Shown in pieces: positions 44,451-58,144 of a DNA stretch of 64,000 nucleotides. The DNA is from Morinoia aosen (taxonomy: Eukaryota > Arthropoda > Malacostraca > Amphipoda > Talitridae), in contig CM059575.1 in NCBI GenBank assembly GCA_030386875.1, positions 51,986,859 through 52,050,858 on the forward strand. Reading direction: 5' to 3'. Position numbers and translations under genes: made by a program. Within the stretch, counting starts at the first letter, position 1. Every line of letters begins with the position of its first letter. Under the pieces are notes generated by a model. The model searched no databases, had not been told where the DNA came from, and was given only the letters and a program-made list of their open reading frames with translations.

Positions 44451-47400
44451 AGACTGCCTTTGAAGTTAGATGAAAAGAAACTGCCTATGAGAAGCAGAGG
44501 GGAGGGGGGTTGTAGAAAAGAAGAAGAGAAAAGGTAGATTGAACAAGGGGGTGAGTGGAGGTAGGATGCTTGCGGTCAACCACGGTGGCGTCTCTTGCTC
44601 TCCTGCTTGGGTAAAATAAAACTTCAACTTTTTTTATTGCTATAGTGAGCTATTCAAGAGACGTCGTATTGCTCAAGCTTACCTCACGTTGTGAAATTAT
44701 GTTCGATCTGTGAACACAGGCTGATATTTTCCACTATGTGTGACAGGGAGAATTTGTTTTCCAAAGCTGTTAAATTAATTTTATTCAAGTTCTTTTGATG
44801 AATGTAACAGTTACTTCACCACATAAAAAAAGATGTTTTTACCCTTCTTGCATTTTACGTCACTAGTTGACCAGATTTGTCCATCGAGGAAATAAGTTAA
44901 GCCGAGTTTGTGTATCAGAAATTGAATGTGTACGTTAAAATCTTTCAATATTCATGTTTTACTGTAACAGAAAAATAGCTCACACAATATGATCACTGTT
45001 TTTATTTGCTCAGAGATGCTAGTTTGACAGAGTATAATTTCTATTTTGTCAAGACGCTGGTAACAACGACACTTATTGTTCCACGTTAGGAGTGGAGGTG
45101 ATTTGGAGGGATGGAGTGGGGGTTGAGGGGGCGGAGGTGGGTGTGCGTGCGGTTCACCTCAGCGCGAGGGTGGCATAACACCTTCACATAGACAAGCGTA
45201 ATTTTACACATTGCAACGCTCAGGTTGGCTTGTTAAAATGATTAGAAGTGAATCAATTTGAAACAGACATTCACTTTCACAATTTAGTAAGATAGTTTGA
45301 ATTTTGTGTTTTGTGTTTCGGGGAATTATTTCCAATTTTGTGTTTCGGGGAATTTTCCTTCCCTCACAATCTGAGCAATCTGCCTTCGTTGTTTTGGAGC
45401 GTGCGTTCACGACCGGCGCGCACTAACCAGACTGTCTATACATCAGACTATATGATAAATTTATCAATCAATAATTATTGTAGGTGAATGATAACACATT
45501 CCATTGTTTTTCCTTCACTAAAAGTGGGCAAGTCATAATCAATGGGTATACATGCAAATCAACCGTACGGGAAGTAAATCATTGCTTTAAATCGCCAGCA
45601 TTTCTTCCCACTGTACTGTATGGCATGGTAAAGCTAAAACTTTCACATTTCGCAAACAGTGGTTCACTTCCCTGACTACTCTTCAGTACGTAAAACAGAC
45701 ATCTCTTTGAAACTATCTCGATTTCCAAATCTGCACTAGGTACCCATGTACGGCAAGCGCACTGTAGCCTTGAGCCAAACTTGGAAATTTGCGACGGGAA
45801 AAATACGTGTTATCCAATGCCGTGGATAACGCGTTACCCTGCAACTCAGGGTCCATTTCTATAATATTTAAGTAAAATTACGGTTGACTCGAAATTATTT
45901 TTTCAAGATCCAGCCTCGAAATTGCGTTTTTCTTAATTCTTCATTTTCATGAGATGGATGGCTCGACTACCAAAAACACCGCTATAAAAATCTTACATTT
46001 CACAAGTTCCAGAGGGACATTAGAAATATATCACGGATTATAACTTTTTAAAAACAATGTATAAGACAATTTCCAGCACATCATACAGAGTGCGGAACAG
46101 CATACTCCGAACGAAGAGGAAGCCTTTTTGACCTAGGTCTTATCATTTCTGAAGACTCGCAATTTATCACAGTCAGTCAATTGCAGTAAACGTTTTCACC
46201 TGGTTTATAATCAAATGCACAGCATCACGCGGGTCAATTGATGCGTTAATTCAAATATTACTATTTTTAGATTGCTTGTATCTATCAACTTATATCCATT
46301 CAAATCCTTTTCGTCCCCAAGTTCATCACAGTTTAAACCTTAAGCTAAGTACGTTTTCTTCGTTCGATTGCAGCACGAACAATACTCATTTTACGTTGCA
46401 GATCATGATTACGCTAACAGCGTAACGTGGTCGGTGATTGCAAGGAACTATTTTGGTAAATTATATTCTATTAATATCAAACATTTCAATACGGATGATA
46501 AAATCCATTATGGATGTCGATTACTTTAAAGAGAAAGCTATCGGCAGAGCTGTGTCTTCCATTATGAACCAGCATTCGGCAATTTTTAAGCGCTGCACAT
46601 AAGGATTTTTGTACTTGTGAATGTCGACGCAACGTAGTCGACAGAGTGGTGCTTTGATAACATTGCACGAAATGAACACTTCCCAATAACATGCAGTTTT
46701 ATAAGGTACCCAATGATCTACTCCTCATCCAACCTTTTCATTGCATTCATAAGGGCTAATTTGGACACATATTGGTCAATTTTTCTATAACATCAACACG
46801 TATAAAATTCATGAATAGTGATATATATACATTAATTAAGATTTCCCAGAGCTCAGAAAAACACTCGACACAGTACAAATCTCTTTGACCTCGTTACTAA
46901 GTAGTCTTTTTCTCGTACCTCTAGCAATGAATAGCGAACAAGTATATAAATTCCAAAAAGGAGTACATGGGCCGTTTTATTTACTTCAAATTTCAACTAA
47001 AGGATTTCATTTATCTTTTTCACGGACTTCATTCATTTTATGTACACTCTGAGCAATATATTTTCAATTTTAGTGACCCAATGCTCAAATCTTAATTTTC
47101 TCCTCACTCTCCCCTTGATTTTTATTGCTTTAATTGCCTATAAAAATACCATTATGAATTTATCGATGCAAGTTATTCAAAGATACCTCACTTTAAGACG
47201 AAAACCCATCTGATCTTTTAGTTCTTTACGCGAACTTTACTTTCATTTCAAAACTATCAACAATCACTAAAACCTTTTCAATTTTATAATTTTATGGAAT
47301 GATTACCTTTTTTGCACCTCATTTCATAATTGTGCGGGCTGGTAAGCAAAGACTCTAGGGATCAAATGTGTGGCACATCTACTTGCTTTCGAGATGTACT

Positions 47401-48436
47401 GATGAGGAATTGTTTTGCAAGCTGCCGGCGAATGCCGACTTTCACATACCTCCTGATTTTGGCTACCAAAATTTATGAACTAATCCAAGTAGGCACTTTT
47501 AAAAATTAGGCATAGAGGTTCTCAGAAAATGACTTCAACAAGTGCAATCTACAGATAGAACGGTATTAATGGTAAGCTTTTACGACAAACATACTTTTAG
47601 ATGCACGGGTGCTGTACATTTATGAAATTAAAAAAGGGTTTTCCTTTCATTTCAATTCTGTATCAGTGAATCATTACTTTGAAGATGGATTTTACGTCGT
47701 TAGATTGTGAGATATAACATATTTTCAATTAGATGACAAATAGTTGACGGTAAGTAATATATAGGTGGGCTTTCGTAATGTACCTTACTATTTTTAATAT
47801 GATAGATGGTCACACAAAGTGATGAAGATATATGCTATGAAATTACATTTGACACCAAGAAATCACATGCTAGATTGGATGGAAAAAACTATAAAGCAAA
47901 AGCACCATAATCATCAGAACATGGAAAATCTTAAATAGCTCCAATCGAGAAAAAGCGAAGTGTGCACAATACACAGTTGTGACAGTTCAACGAAAAGAGG
48001 TGTAGCTACATATCATCAGCGTTATACCAAAAACTGTTTAACTGTGAACGATACAATCAAGTTGAAAAACTTAAGAGTATAAAGTAAACGCGTCCTTTAA
48101 GTATTTATTCAAGTAACGAAATATTAACTTTTTAACTGAGAATTGGTAAAACCTGCTACATGAAAATAAAGTAAACATGACTGCTGACGTACAACAAAAA
48201 TTATTCGTATACCTGTGACACACATTTTACGAGGTCTAATATAAATACTGTCACGTGTGATGAATTTCTAAATATCGTTTTTCACATTTTGATATTCATT
48301 TTGTTTTTAGTGGGCGACCAGTCGTTATTTGTGCTAGTATTGCTGGTTTCCATGCAATATGGATGCAAGACTAGGATAAAATCCCATCAAAAATATTCCA
48401 GTGTATCTTGGGAGAAACAGCAAGCGAATTTTGTAT
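44451..48436. other. Intergenic sequence, nothing recognised
   Basis: GC-rich purine patches occur at 44500-44600 and 45085-45170. There is a 28-bp-scale duplication containing TTTGTGTTTCGGGGAATT at about 45305 and 45335. Otherwise the sequence is AT-rich and free of coding frames. This lies downstream of the protease gene's poly(A) signal. Confidence 0.45.
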
Positions 48437-48442
48437 TTTATT
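48437..48442 (-). promoter_or_regulatory. Poly(A) signal of the serine protease gene
   Basis: TTTATT on the plus strand (AATAAA on the minus strand) lies about 365 bp after the stop codon at 48806, in the context TTCAATAAAATAC. It is the first canonical hexamer I saw in the 3' UTR. Confidence 0.6.
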
Positions 48443-48805
48443 GAATCAGGTGGCGACTATTTTGACAGTTATGAATGTCATTCCGGAGAGTATTTTTTAC
48501 GCTTACTGGTGTAGTAAAGATAGCTTAGATTTGCGAATCTATTGAAAAATAAAAATTTTGGATTGAGACAATATTCTTTTGTAGAACCAGTGCACATTCC
48601 CCAGAACACAGAGGATTGTTTCTCGACACCCACTCGTTCCTCGTGACTCTGTCTGACCAGTCTCTCAATGACCGCCGAAGTGTACATACTGCGATACATG
48701 TACACGAAAATCTGGCCTTCATAAACGAAAAATACGCTTTTCCTAGCTCCGAGATAACGTTTCTAGTCCCGAGGAGGCTCATCCACGTACCAATATCCTA
48801 GATGT

Positions 48806-49014
48806 TCAAAATAAAGGACCGCTATTAATGACATCTTGAATCCAGTCTTTGTAAAGATGAACAGTTGAGTAAACGGTGAAGGGAAGTCCGCAATCCTTCT
48901 TTTCCACCGCGTACGATACGATGCCTGACACAGCCAAGTTTTCGGTCTGATCCGAGCCAAGGGTCTGCATGAACGGACCTCCCGATGACCCGCCAAGGAG
49001 ATAATTTTCTTCTT
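48806..49014 (-). CDS. Serine protease (S1), last coding exon with the active-site serine region
   Basis: A strong acceptor (TCCGTTATCTGTTTACAG) precedes 49014, and the exon ends with TGA at 48806. It joins the previous exon in phase 1, the split codon G|AA giving Glu. The frame reads EENYLLGGSSGGPFM, then AVSGIVSYAVEKKDCGLPF, and ends TVHLYKDWIQDVINSGPLF. The motif is GGSSGGP where S1 proteases have GDSGGP. Ser195 and the following GGP remain, but Asp194 is Ser, Cys191 is Leu, and position 189 is Tyr by eye alignment. The Cys220 equivalent (DCG) is kept without its partner. The C-terminal DWI helix is normal. This suggests a serine protease homologue, or a protease activated in a non-standard way. 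Confidence 0.85.
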
Positions 49015-51523
49015 CTGTAAACAGATAACGGAATTGAGAGTGGGCAACATATCTCGGCATTCGAAATGTGCATTAGCTACCTGTGTGTGTTGTATTATCT
49101 GTTTAAGAAACAATACAGATGCTGTTCTTCCACTCAGACTGAATGGAGTTCAGGCATGAACAAAATTTTGGGGCAAGTATGAACAAGTTCCAAATCTGTC
49201 GACAACTCTAACTCAAACACATTGATACCACTATCAGAAGCATTGTTAAATTATATTGCTCTGTTTTTTCAAGGTTGAAGCAAATTACCAGATTTTTTAG
49301 ATGTGATTTCGTAAACATAACTACAGAAAATATTTATTTTTTCAATCAATTTTAATTTTCGTTTACTGAGAGCATTAAATATTTACAGTTGAAAATACAA
49401 TAGACATCAATTGTATTTAATTGTACATCAAGGGCTGCCTTTTTTAGTTTTACCTCCCAAAATTTACACTTTTAAGAGACATACTGGAATAAAGCGTTTC
49501 TTAAACCTCTCTAAAAACAATATTTTCGTATCTTTTTTAGAGAGAAACAAGGCTGAAAACTGTCGTGATGTGATGATTTAAATGGAGAATCTTTTTCTAT
49601 CTTTCTTCTCATATTCATTTCGTAAAATGATGAGCCTATAATAATATGTTCCCTAAGGAACTTTTAAAGGAACAATGTAACTTTCACTGAAGTTTTATTA
49701 GAAGCTGTCGCAGAACAAATAAACTATGTGGATGTAAATCAGATTCGATTGCGATGCCAAGAATGAGTATATTTGTCCATAGGAATATACAGCAAGCATA
49801 GTAGGATAATTTCCACTTAATTAGAATCAACTAAAGACTCGACTCTTCTTCGAAAAATCCAACGCAATCAAAAAAACAAGCGAAAGCTACTTACGAAAAT
49901 CAACATAAAACACAGTCGAAGGTAGAACACTAACATGTAATTGTTCAACGTTTTGCCTGAGTTTCTAAATGACGCAATCCCTCGAAGAAGGTTTGTCTCT
50001 TATTGTATCTAAAGATTCCTCTGAGTGCATGGAGTGCGGACGACCCACAACATTGTCATCATGCACGCTAAAGTAGAATTCTTTATATCGAGGGCATACC
50101 AATATTCAGCTGAGTTTAACGTATTGCTCTCTTGTCATTCAGTTTACTGATATCTGCAGCTCACAGGAGAGTAGTTATCGTTTTATTAACGACTTCGTTC
50201 ATTCATCGATCATTTCTACACCCGGAAGCCCATTTACAGTTCTTTTGCATTTGAACAAATTACTGTACTTGACAGTTTAAGTCGTGAATCCCTTATAGAA
50301 AAAAGTAAATGAACAGGAAAATTAACGGTTTACGAAGGAAAGAAATTTTTTTACAACTAATTCCGCATTTAACACTGAGAGCGACATAGGGCCCACAAAT
50401 AGTTCAAATTGCACTAGCTTTCAATCATTAAATTGCACAATTTACTCTTTCTTTATGTGAGGAAACGCGAGCTTCTTTACACCGTTTAACTTTTGTTATC
50501 GGCCAACGAGCACACGATAGGCAATTAACCACGCTGAGGTAGGATTTCCAAACTCTGCCAGCTGTGTGCATTAACGGCGACAGATCTTGATCGAATTCTA
50601 ACCTCAGTTCTTTTTGTTTGGGTTGTGTTGGTAGTCGTCATGACATGATATCGAGGTGAACCGTCGTGGCGTATCCATTGCTCAAATCGGTGAGTTCTTC
50701 GGAAGACAAGCGCGTTAATCGAAGGACATTGATCGAACTAACTGTTTAGTTACTAACAAACCATGTTGGAAAGAGTCTGAAAATTCCAATTGGTTGCTCA
50801 TGAGGGCAAATCCAATTGAGATCCAATGAGGGCAAAAATAAATGCTTGTGCATATGATCGCGTAAGAGGCACTCTTGGCTGAGACAGGAATTCCGATTTG
50901 CCACTGGAAGCACCTAAGAACAACTACAAAAAAAAACAATACTCGAATTTTAGGAATAATTACCTACTTCATTACATCGATGTCGTTTTTCTTCTGTGAT
51001 GAAACAGGGTACTTTTCCACAAAAATTTCTCCTTTCTTAGCAAAAATTGTCCACCAGGATTAATTTAACGTTCATTCATGTATGTCTAGTTAATTGTGCC
51101 TGTATTCAAGGAGTATTCTAACCAATCATTTGAAATTGCAAAAAAAATATCACTCACATGCCATGAAGCAAGCCATGCGTGAGAACCAAGTTGTTTTAAT
51201 ACCATGATCGGACTAGTGTGAAAACTATGCATCTGATTTGTTATCATTTCTTTATTTTCACTCGTTTTTATACGTTTCGATATTTGTGCAACAATGCAGT
51301 ACAATTCACCAGTTGGCAAGGCTTTATCGCCTATCCCTAAAAAGACAGTGAGTAACACAATAATATTTGGGCGATTGTCGTGCGGAAAATTTGTCCATTT
51401 CATGCTTCTTAAAGCTCAAAATCTCACTTTAACAAATAAAGGTGCGTTGTATTACACATATGGTAACATTTTACACAACACAATTTAGAACCACAAATCG
51501 ATATTCGGATTTTTATGACTAAC
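49015..51523 (-). other. Intron of the serine protease gene, 2.5 kb
   Basis: Bounded by donor GTTAGT (at 51523) and acceptor TTTACAG (at 49015). AT-rich. No recognised element or coding frame was seen inside it. Confidence 0.7.
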
Positions 51524-51662
51524 CTAGGTCGATGCCGCAGAACTGCGAGGGTTCGATCACGAGAGACCGACATCGAGATACGGGGCTGTGACAAGCGGGG
51601 TCCACCTGTTGCAGCACAGTTTTGTACTTGTAAACGTTCTCACCGTTCGGGCGGCTGAACGT
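51524..51662 (-). CDS. Serine protease (S1), internal exon
   Basis: A 139-nt exon between acceptor TTTTCTTTGCAG and donor CTAG|GTTAGT. It encodes TFSRPNGENVYKYKTVLQQV, then DPACHSPVSRCRSLVIEPS and QFCGIDL. This is the segment between the Gly-Trp-Gly loop and the active-site serine. The 'L..V..C ... I..SQFC' pattern supplies the Cys168-Cys182-type disulfide of insect CLIP-type proteases. It starts in phase 0 and ends in phase 1, agreeing with both neighbours. Confidence 0.85.
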
Positions 51663-53649
51663 CTGCAAAGAAAATACAATCGATGAAATAATGTACAACT
51701 TTGGTACGTTAATTTTATGTGAGTTTATATTTAGTTTAATTTAGTTACTATTCTTACTTTACTGAAATGCTCGAAACGCTCGCAGGTAGCGGCAATGAGT
51801 AAAAAGCTGCATGGGCTCAGTTGATCAATTTCATGAATGCTTTTGATTTTAATGAAGTTGTAGAGCGACACCTTAACTAATTCGCAGAAATAATGTAAGA
51901 CCCATCAACGCCCTTCTTGAGATCGTTAAGCAAACATACACTGAGAGCGTCAATGCAATGTAATGAAAAGTTTATAGGAAACGGACGCACTTCGTAGGAA
52001 ATTTAAGCGTAGGTGTAGAAACCAGAAAATCAATTGAGAATCTCAGGTTAAAATGCTGAAAAGTTATTTCAAAAATAAATCATGGAATGCACAGATATGG
52101 TTAACAGTATGAATGAGTACCAGTAGTATATAAGTGGGCTTCCACGCACAATGTAGGAATTTTGGAGAATTTCAACAATTAAGGAACCATCTCCAAAAAC
52201 CTCAAGCCCATTTTCACAAAATCCGTCAACTTCAAACCTTAACCCTCAATTTCTTTTGGCTCTATCTTAGATTTTAGATCAAGAAAAGTTATTTCCGCAC
52301 TTATTTCCATTCAAATGTCAAACAAATATATATAATCTCAATAATACATTTAAATTTTATAATAAATGTTTACAATAGTGGAATCTCTATGCGAATACGG
52401 CCTGATGTATTAAATTTTGTGTATTTACAAAGTCTTTAAAATATTTCCTCGGAATGTAAACTTGGTTCAACTTCATAATATATTTTCCCTGTAATGGGTG
52501 AACGTCGTTATTTATTATTGTGTGCTACAAGATATATTGAAAGAATCATTGATAAATTCTGTAAATTTTTCTAAAGATATGTTTCGGTAAACAATGTTTG
52601 TGTGAATATTTCTTAAATCAGTAATCGGCAATTCAAACAGAACCAAGGCGTATGCATTCGTCCGTATCGGCTGACCAGGTAACAAGTAATACCTTTGAGT
52701 TGAGTACATCGAGCTGCAATTATTATACCTGCCTCGGGTGTGAAATTATCAGCTGGTGTCTGATTATTTTCAATTGCTAAATAAATGAAAATAAACAAAC
52801 TTTTTCCTTAGCATCTACTTCACTAGGGTCAGGAATAGAAGCGCAATCTTTAAAATATTTAACAATTAACTTCAAATAGCGTTTCACGGGAAAACCTTTG
52901 AAGATTCATCAATAAGTCCACTACCGATTTTAAAAAAGCTTAATTATTTCCGACTGTGTCTAACCTTTTGAAAAAGTATTTTTTAGTAGTTTATATTCTG
53001 CTTATTCAGTCAATTTACAGTATAGAAACAGGCAGGTAAAATCTATATATTCCTCAATTAAAAGTCTGAACAACAAATTGGTTTTACCATAATTCGATCC
53101 ACCCACTATTACACACCGTCAGGAAGGTGTATTACAGTGACACTTTTGTTTGCAATTATTAGAATCTTGCCAACTATATAACATTTTTTATTGAATGACG
53201 ATATGCAAGCATTCTTCTAAATTCAATAATTCTGATCGTAGTTGATAAAATTGAATCTTTCATTCATTAAAATCATACATCTGGTTAATAGGAAGTTCTC
53301 GAATTTGCTCATTATCAATGAGCAACTGGTTTATATTTATTGAGTCAAGAACAACAACTCATTGAACACTTGTAATACAGTCATCCATTTTATATAACAT
53401 ATTTTGTTCTAGATCGCTTCTTAAATGGCTGTCTTAGTGGGTAATACCTGGAAAATCTACTTCGTTTCGCAAAGGTTAGCTTTCCATTATTATTAATACC
53501 ATTGCATTTTGCCACATTTTTTTTATTTTTGAACATTTGAAGATATGAAGGGATTTCTCAAAACCAAACCGTATTAATGTCAGAGCAAATGAATTTGTGA
53601 TCTTCTATGTATCAATTATTTCATATTAAACATTAGGTCTCATTTTTAA

Positions 53650-55220
53650 AAACAAATTTTATCCCATAGGTTGAGAACTATTACCTTCATGTATGGTTTT
53701 AAACTCGACTTTTAAATTTTTAATTGTATGTGTTACAATTCCAACTTCTGTAAATACTTTACTTATTTCATCCGTCAAGAAGGCAATATGTTGCTTGATA
53801 TATTTAGAAAGTTATTTTGAGCTGTTAGGGCGCATTTTAGAAAGCTTAGAAAGATATATTGCGCGGTTCGAGAGCATTTTAGAAAACCACACTTTTTCTT
53901 CCTGAAACCATGTTTTTTACTTTAATAGTTCAACAATTTCTCTTTTCAACGTGTTTTCAACCGTTCCTAATCTTTTTTTCATACCATCGTTTTCATCTAC
54001 CAATTTCTGTGTCATCTTTTTCAAATTTTCTATTTCTTCCGCATTTAAAATCGTATCTCTATTCTGCTGATAGAGATTATTTTAAAACTTTTCAATATTT
54101 GAACTTACGTCTTAAAACACCCTATCTAGATTAGTATAATCTAATTTCAAACTATTTATCCCATCTTCTTCTAATCGCTTAATTTCATTTTTCAAGAACT
54201 CTCTGTGTTTTAAAGTGCCCTTCCGAATAACCTCTATTTTTGCCTCAGATATTTTATTGTGTTAATCGAGATTTTGCATAATTTTATTCTGTCTTTCTTG
54301 AACACCTGTGGCATTCTCATCAAGTGAGGCTTGAATAGCATCACTTCTCAAGTGATGACTTTCATCGATAAGATTTTCTCTTACCTCTATATACTATACC
54401 TCAATTTCTCTTACCTCTCGTAATTTCCGAGACGGTGCCTGAAATTTTCTAATAGTTTGTCAACATATTTTTCTTTCGCAGGGTTAATTCTTCGATTGTA
54501 AAATATATTTGTAAGTCTTCTATTATTATATTGAAATTTTGATCACCATCAATATACTTAAAACCTATTCCAGGAGGTCCTGGTCGTAAAGATTATAATG
54601 AGTTTTTTCTTGTTGTCCAAAAATATTAACGCCCATCATTTTTTATACAGAATATTTTCAATTTTCTAAATTTTCACGTACTCTCCTTAATATAAAATTG
54701 TTTACACGTTCGCTCAAGCTCTCCACTTCCTAGTTTAATTTTGAATTATTATGTTTCATTCTGAGGTATTAATTTTAACTGACAGATTCCATTTCGATAA
54801 GAAATAACATCTCTTCTTCTACCTTTCTTGTGGAACTGACTCTGCTCGTAAATTCATAATGATTATGTTCAGATCATCGAATTTTTTTTGCTGGATAAGG
54901 TTATAGTTGACTCTAAATTTGTAGCTTTTTGTCAACTTCAACACATGAGGGTGCTAAGGCTACTGTTCTATCCAAAACAAACAGATTCCTGTTAATTAAT
55001 TTAGTTTTTCGTGTCTCTAAGCTTTTACTTTTTTCCTCAAAATTACTGTTCAGTGTTGTTTCTAAGTATTTCAGCTTTTCTTCAATTTGATCATTAAGGA
55101 GACAGCAAACCCAGAAAAAAGTCTTAAATTTATGCAAGGATTTCTCTAAAATTTTAACCTTTGTTGTGAAAGGAGGCAGCGATTCTTTTATAATTGATGT
55201 GTTTTTACGTATCTGCATCA
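53650..55220 (-). pseudogene. Decayed coiled-coil protein remnant, possibly virus-like fossil
   Basis: Over about 1.55 kb the minus strand keeps protein-like, Lys/Glu/Ile/Asn-rich, heptad-like stretches. The longest open piece (54913-55218) includes DQIEEKLKYLETTL. Others include LKNEIKRLEEDGINSLKL and EEIENLKKMTQKLVDEN. One part carries a glycine-proline motif, RPGPPGIGFKYIDGDQNF. Coiled coil plus a GPPG.GF motif recalls fibre-like structural proteins of virus-like elements, but I cannot name a family. It is broken by several (on the order of ten) interruptions and is not functional. The neighbouring exons of the protease have quite different composition. Confidence 0.4.
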
Positions 55221-55239
55221 GAAAATGTTTTTTTTAACG

Positions 55240-55610
55240 AAAAAATTTGGACATGAAAAATTTGGACATTTGGTCATTCTTGTACTTCAAAAATTGTGGA
55301 AGTTCATGCATTTGAAAAAAAACAATTTGCAAGTTTCCAGAAAATGCGTTTTTCTAGAAAATTCTATCGTTTTTTCCCAATTTTTGAACTAAGAGTTTTT
55401 TTACGATGAATTCCTCTGCATCTGTAACAATAATTGAGTGCTATCGATGGATACATTTGTCATTCCTTTACCTTCAAAACTGTGGGAGAAAATTCACACC
55501 ATAAGACAATAAATGCAATTGTTTCAAACGGCCATTTTTGTAAACATTTTTGCTCATTTTGTCCGAAATGCGTCTTTTTAAAAAAATGAACTCCTTTTCC
55601 TTGTAGCTCT
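55240..55610. repeat. Two diverged direct copies, about 200 bp apart
   Basis: TTGGTCATTCTTGTACTTCA near 55272 and TTTGTCATTCCTTTACCTTC near 55455 start two related blocks that continue through AAAATGCGTTTTTCTAGAAA and GAAATGCGTCTTTTTAAAAA. It adjoins the coiled-coil remnant and could be part of the same element. Confidence 0.45.
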
Positions 55611-55619
55611 TTTCAAGCC

Positions 55620-58144
55620 CTTCCGATTGATGTGATCGCCAAGGCTGTAGCTACAATACAGAGGCAGGCGACGAGCCATGAGTAATGCGTGTGTACGCAG
55701 AGCAGCTAATATTAAGCAAACGCTCAGTTTCATCGTCATAATTTATTACTGAGTGTTAGAAAGTTTTGTTTGGATACGCTAGCTCTTCCAGCAAGGCCAT
55801 GAATGAATCCCGTCGGCGCTCAGTGTCAAAAGCTAGCCGCTGCCCTCATTCTATCATGATCACCTTGGCTGCATGCCATATACCGCCAGATCTCGCATAC
55901 ACCTTGGATGCATGCCAGATACCGTCATTTTACAGATACTCTATCGAAATTATATGTTTATTTTGAAAAGAGGACTAAAATATTACAAATTGTACAATTC
56001 TATATTGCTGTCGTAATTTTAGTCATGATAAGTTGTGAGAATTTCATTAGTATAGTATTTCATTCTTTTGCGGGAATATAAATAATAGATTTCAACTGAC
56101 CGAACTGTAGAGACACTGAGCAAACTACTTGGAAAGTCGGTAGCTAAAACACGCTTTTATACAGACTGTTCATTTTGTGTCACAAGTTCACAACAATTCG
56201 TCGTCAAGCAGAGTGAACAATATTTACATTTAGAAAGCTGTCGTTGCTTGGTTATTACATAATTAAGTTAAATATCATTGCGACCTGCTGGCTGATAACT
56301 GTACGTAGATAATGCTAGTTTGTGCAGGATGTTCTGTTTTGTGCAGAAAAACTGTGTTGTGTAGTAATATAGAGTTTTTAATTATTAATTTTGAGGAAGA
56401 AGGGCGTTCTTCTATTATTCGCTTATACGCTGTCCTTCTTTCCTTAGTCTCGCTGCGTTGGTTTACAATCATGTATTCACATTTTAAGCTGCGGTTTTGT
56501 GTTTACGCACATTTTTTTTTACTATGGTGGACTGTGCTATTCGTTGCTTTCAACATGTTATTAATCGATTACGTGTATATTAGCAAGCATTCTGTGCTTT
56601 TACGGTAAGTGCATTTTGATAGGAGATTTGATTTTGAATCATTTTGAATCTAAAAACTTCGTTACTTTTGTATTTTTCTTTATACCCATTCGGATGGTGT
56701 TTTAATAAATTAATCGTGCGTTAGTTTTGTTGGGGGGGGGGAGGCATGTGTAGCACGTATGTGCCCCACTTACCCCGACTATAAATGTGTGTGCCGCAAT
56801 TTTAGAGGCGCATCTACTAACTAAAGATCCACCCATACAAAGCCCTGACGGGTAATTAACTTCTACCACCCTTAAACTATCTACAAAAAATACCCTCAAC
56901 ACTAGCATCATATGCGCAAAGCGCATCTCTATCAGTTTCCTGTCTATCCTTTTCCGTTTCAACCCTTCTCTTCCCGACACACTCTGTGTCAAACTCTCTT
57001 TCCGTCTTCTCTATAAGCATCGCCAAACGCCAGAGGCGCATTAGAACGTCTCACCTCCCACAGACAACACCAGCATAGTCCGCAAAGCTCGTATTACAAT
57101 AGAGCCTGTCGCATCGGACCAGCGTTTTCATCTATCTTATCAACCCAATCAGCAGCCGCCACTCACCAGGGGCACAAAAATGAGTGTCTCTGAATAAGGT
57201 TACTGTGAATGTTGAACAAAACCCATTCTATGGCCAGTCAATGACAATGGGGCTTGTATTATGTAAGATTCAACATTGAAGCTCTAGCTAGTTTCAAGAG
57301 TTTTCAATTTTTTAAGCTTTATCTTATGAGACGCCCACATGGAACACGCTAGCAGCTAAACAGCTTTGGCTGCCTATCACCTGAACGTATTCGAACAACC
57401 CATCGACTAAACAGTTTTAAATTTCCTATTTACTAAACAGCCAATAAAATAAACAACTCTGGCCAAGCCATCACCTAATCAGGTCTGGGAAATAAAACTA
57501 GATCAAGTCTCTATAAATTGGCCTGTAAGTTGAACCGGATAAAACCCTGCACTTACACGCCCTCCAGGCTATAATAGTAAGCGGGTCGTAATTTTTGATG
57601 AAAGTTTTTTTTTTACTTTACTCTTAGCTCTCGTAACTTTCCACTCTTGAATATGCCTTACTGACATGCAGTAAACGTAATTACTAAATTGATGTGCGTT
57701 GTTCTCTTATATTCAACTTTTGTTTTCATTGTACGTTACTCAAAGTATTCACTAGATTTATCGTAATTTATTCCTTTTAAAAAATTAGTATAGTTACTGC
57801 TGAGAAACGAAATTTTTAAACGAAGAAATATAAAATTCAGAAGTTTTTGAAAACATAATTTTCTGAGAACATAATGATTCGGCGTGAAGGTCACAGGTTT
57901 TTCTTGAAGTGAATTACATCACGTTGCCTTGCTCCATTTTGCTCTTGGGAGGCGCCCCTTTAACGTCTTTCTCGCAAACTAATTACCTCATTTTTTAAGA
58001 GGAAATTGAAGTTTACCTGCTCTAAAAGAAAATATCCATAGAATCGAATTGTCTTAGTTTTAAACTTTATTTTATTTAGTTCATTTGAGCTTTTAGGTCT
58101 TATTCTAACAGAATCGACAAAATTCTTTACGCAGCTGAACTGAC
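55620..58144. other. Intronic sequence, nothing recognised
   Basis: Contains a G-run (GGGGGGGG near 56735) and overlapping frames at 56312-56608 (+, hydrophobic) and 56702-56992 (-) without recognisable motifs. Probably decayed repeats. Confidence 0.4.

Noticed and set aside
48478-49113. Other minus-strand frames overlapping the last protease exon
   Set aside because: Shifted frames of the exon and its 3' UTR; only the frame with GGSSGGP and DWIQ joins the upstream exon in phase.
56312-56608. 98-residue hydrophobic plus-strand frame, and a nearby MVDCAIRCF start that recalls a THAP domain
   Set aside because: The THAP-like reading meets a stop after about 19 codons and lacks the rest of the domain; the hydrophobic frame has no recognisable family.
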